Shown piece by piece: positions 62,922 through 64,000 of a DNA stretch of 64,000 nt. Positions within the stretch are counted from its first letter, which is position 1. Every line of letters starts with the position of its first letter. The notes below the pieces were generated by a model that made no database searches, was not told where the DNA came from, and saw nothing but the letters and a program-made list of their open reading frames with translations. The stretch spans positions 186,001-250,000 of the forward strand of contig NZ_JBAHUR010000003.1 of assembly GCF_036689815.1 (NCBI RefSeq), read 5' to 3'. Source of the DNA: Magnetovibrio sp. PR-2 (GTDB taxonomy: Bacteria > Pseudomonadota > Alphaproteobacteria > Rhodospirillales > Magnetovibrionaceae). Made by a program: the position numbers and the translations under genes.

Positions 62922-63700
62922 TCGACAGATCCAAATCCGGCCGCCCGAAAGGCGTCTTGACCTTCTGGGCTGGTTAAGTACCTCATAACTTTTAACACGC
63001 TTGGGCGCATTTGGCCTTGGACAATGGCAGCCGGGTAAACAATCGGCGCATGAAGCTGGGGCGGGATTTGCGCAAAGGGCCGCACCCGCTCAGAGCGTTT
63101 GAGGTCCGAGGCATACACAATCCCCAGCCGGGCATCTCCACGGGCGACAAACATCAACGCTCCGGTCGCGTCGCGGGCTGGCGCCAAGCGGTCTTTGACG
63201 GCGTCCCATAATTCCCAGTTCTGAAGAGCCTCTTTGGCATATTGACCGGCAGGGACATGGGCCGGATCACCGATGGCAAAGCGGGAATTTTGTAAGATGC
63301 TGCCTAAGGGATAGCCCGGACCTACGGCCATGCGGGGGGCGGGGAAGGGAGCGGCACCGGAAACCATCACGAGGGCGTTTTTGGCCACGATTCGCAATTG
63401 GTCTGGTTCGATTTTATTAATATTTCGTAAATAATCTGTCCAGTTTGTGTTTGCGGATAGGAAAATATCGGCAGGTGCACCATGTTCAACTTGGCGGGCA
63501 AGGGACGAGCTGGACCCATAAATAACTATAATATCAATGCCCTGTTCCTTTAGGGAGGTCGTTATGGTGTGCATTGCAGCTTGCGTGCTGGCGGCAGCGA
63601 ACAAGGTGACCCGTTCCTCTGCGTGGGCGGAGAGGCTGCTAAATGAGCAGAGCAGGCACAAAGCGTAAACCAAGAACACGGTGTGAGAACGTTTGAGCAT
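62918..63700 (-). CDS. modA: Molybdate-binding periplasmic protein
   Basis: 260 residues. Start set at MLKRSH, directly followed by a signal peptide ending LSAHA; a longer reading has no such signal. Substrate-binding motifs LFAAASTQAAMHTI, YGSSSSLARQVEHGAPADIF and YASDLKRS match ModA. First gene of modABC. I see no clear ModE-type operator in the 148 bases upstream. Confidence 0.93.
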   Translation of the reverse strand: MLKRSHTVFLVYALCLLCSFSSLSAHAEERVTLFAAASTQAAMHTITTSLKEQGIDIIVIYGSSSSLARQVEHGAPADIFLSANTNWTDYLRNINKIEPDQLRIVAKNALVMVSGAAPFPAPRMAVGPGYPLGSILQNSRFAIGDPAHVPAGQYAKEALQNWELWDAVKDRLAPARDATGALMFVARGDARLGIVYASDLKRSERVRPFAQIPPQLHAPIVYPAAIVQGQMRPSVLKVMRYLTSPEGQDAFRAAGFGSVD

Positions 63701-63848
63701 AGAAAGGCATCCAGGGCGCGAATCGTAAGAAAACTTAGCTTTTTGGGAAATTATGTGACAATATAGCCCAAAATACGTACCAGAAGTTTTCCGTAAGAGA
63801 ATCATAGCGCTAGTTTGCCTCACCCGTCCGCCAGACAGGATCCCATTT

Positions 63849-64000
63849 ATGGAAGCCGCATTGAACATAGACCGTCGTAAACATGAACGCCATGGCCGCA
63901 TGGGCCTGTTGGTGCGTGTGTGCGGTCAAGAGTTTGAAGTTGGCAATTGGAGCTTGGGCGGATTTTTGCTTGAAAATTATGACGGTAAGCTGTCCACCGG
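63849..64000 (+). CDS. PilZ-domain protein, 5' end only
   Basis: From ATG 63849 the frame runs open to the window end (50 codons). It begins MEAALNIDRRKHERHGRMG; the RRKHER motif (RxxxR type) and later NWSLGGFLLE (xxSxxG) are the two c-di-GMP-binding signatures of PilZ. Divergent from modA. Anything beyond the window edge is unknown. Confidence 0.8.
   Translation, partial: MEAALNIDRRKHERHGRMGLLVRVCGQEFEVGNWSLGGFLLENYDGKLST

Overview
The window looks like the chromosome of a free-living, motile alphaproteobacterium, probably Rhodospirillales-like. The pointers are a complete Caulobacter-style tad/cpa pilus locus, an NDUFS4-type complex I accessory subunit, a multi-subunit Mrp antiporter, an isolated flagellar hook/rod gene, many c-di-GMP proteins (GGDEF, PilZ) and a CtrA-like box ahead of the pilin gene. 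No phage, insertion sequence or CRISPR array is visible. Genes are densely packed with many 1-11 bp overlaps, so operons are long. Species cannot be named from sequence alone.

Layout: 1-981 is the 3' end of a type ISP-like restriction/methylase gene. 982-1420 holds two long imperfect inverted repeats and a duplicated hemN tail, followed by hemN (minus). 2.9-9.1 kb carries TadE/TadG minor pilin-like genes (three minus, three plus), a TadD-like lipoprotein and a PilZ protein, then a Crp-family regulator gene. 10.2-20.2 kb carries the flp pilin, cpaA, a GT87 glycosyltransferase and a converging minus operon cpaB-C-D-E-F-tadB-tadC. 20.5-28.7 kb: DUF6166 protein, an STT3-like membrane protein, a histidine kinase/receiver/Hpt-REC-REC-GGDEF signalling set, and a frameshifted DUF2325 gene behind a Fur-like box. 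28.7-33.6 kb: nadA-nadC-nadB with a degenerate SDR and a HAD phosphatase. 33.9-45.2 kb: glutaryl-CoA dehydrogenase, pabBC fusion, FlK-like thioesterase, diguanylate cyclase, KdsC-like phosphatase, M48 protease, bacteriohemerythrin, UbiX, alpha/beta hydrolase. 45.2-49.3 kb: candidate sRNA, flagellar FlgE/F/G-like gene, DUF4065 protein and an RTX-type protein built of uninterrupted 17-residue repeats. 49.3-57.8 kb: Mrp cation/proton antiporter operon. 57.9-64 kb: DUF192 protein, tRNA-Pro, NDUFS4-like protein, tRNA-Arg, receiver protein, subtilase, modABC, and the 5' end of a PilZ gene.

How the parts connect: Crp-type palindromes lie ahead of the minor pilin cluster, in the flp leader and ahead of the flagellar gene. 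Each sits about 40-42 bp upstream of the start point predicted from the next -10-like hexamer, as in class II activated promoters. A Crp-family gene with conserved cAMP-pocket residues lies between the two pilus gene blocks, so pilus and flagellar genes may share cyclic-nucleotide control (inference). Two GT-C membrane glycosyltransferases flank the tad operon, raising the possibility of pilus glycosylation. No complete system that I would call wholly new is visible. The most unusual items are the 17-residue repeat protein, the DUF4040 Mrp subunit that lacks a standard start codon, and the candidate Crp sites.
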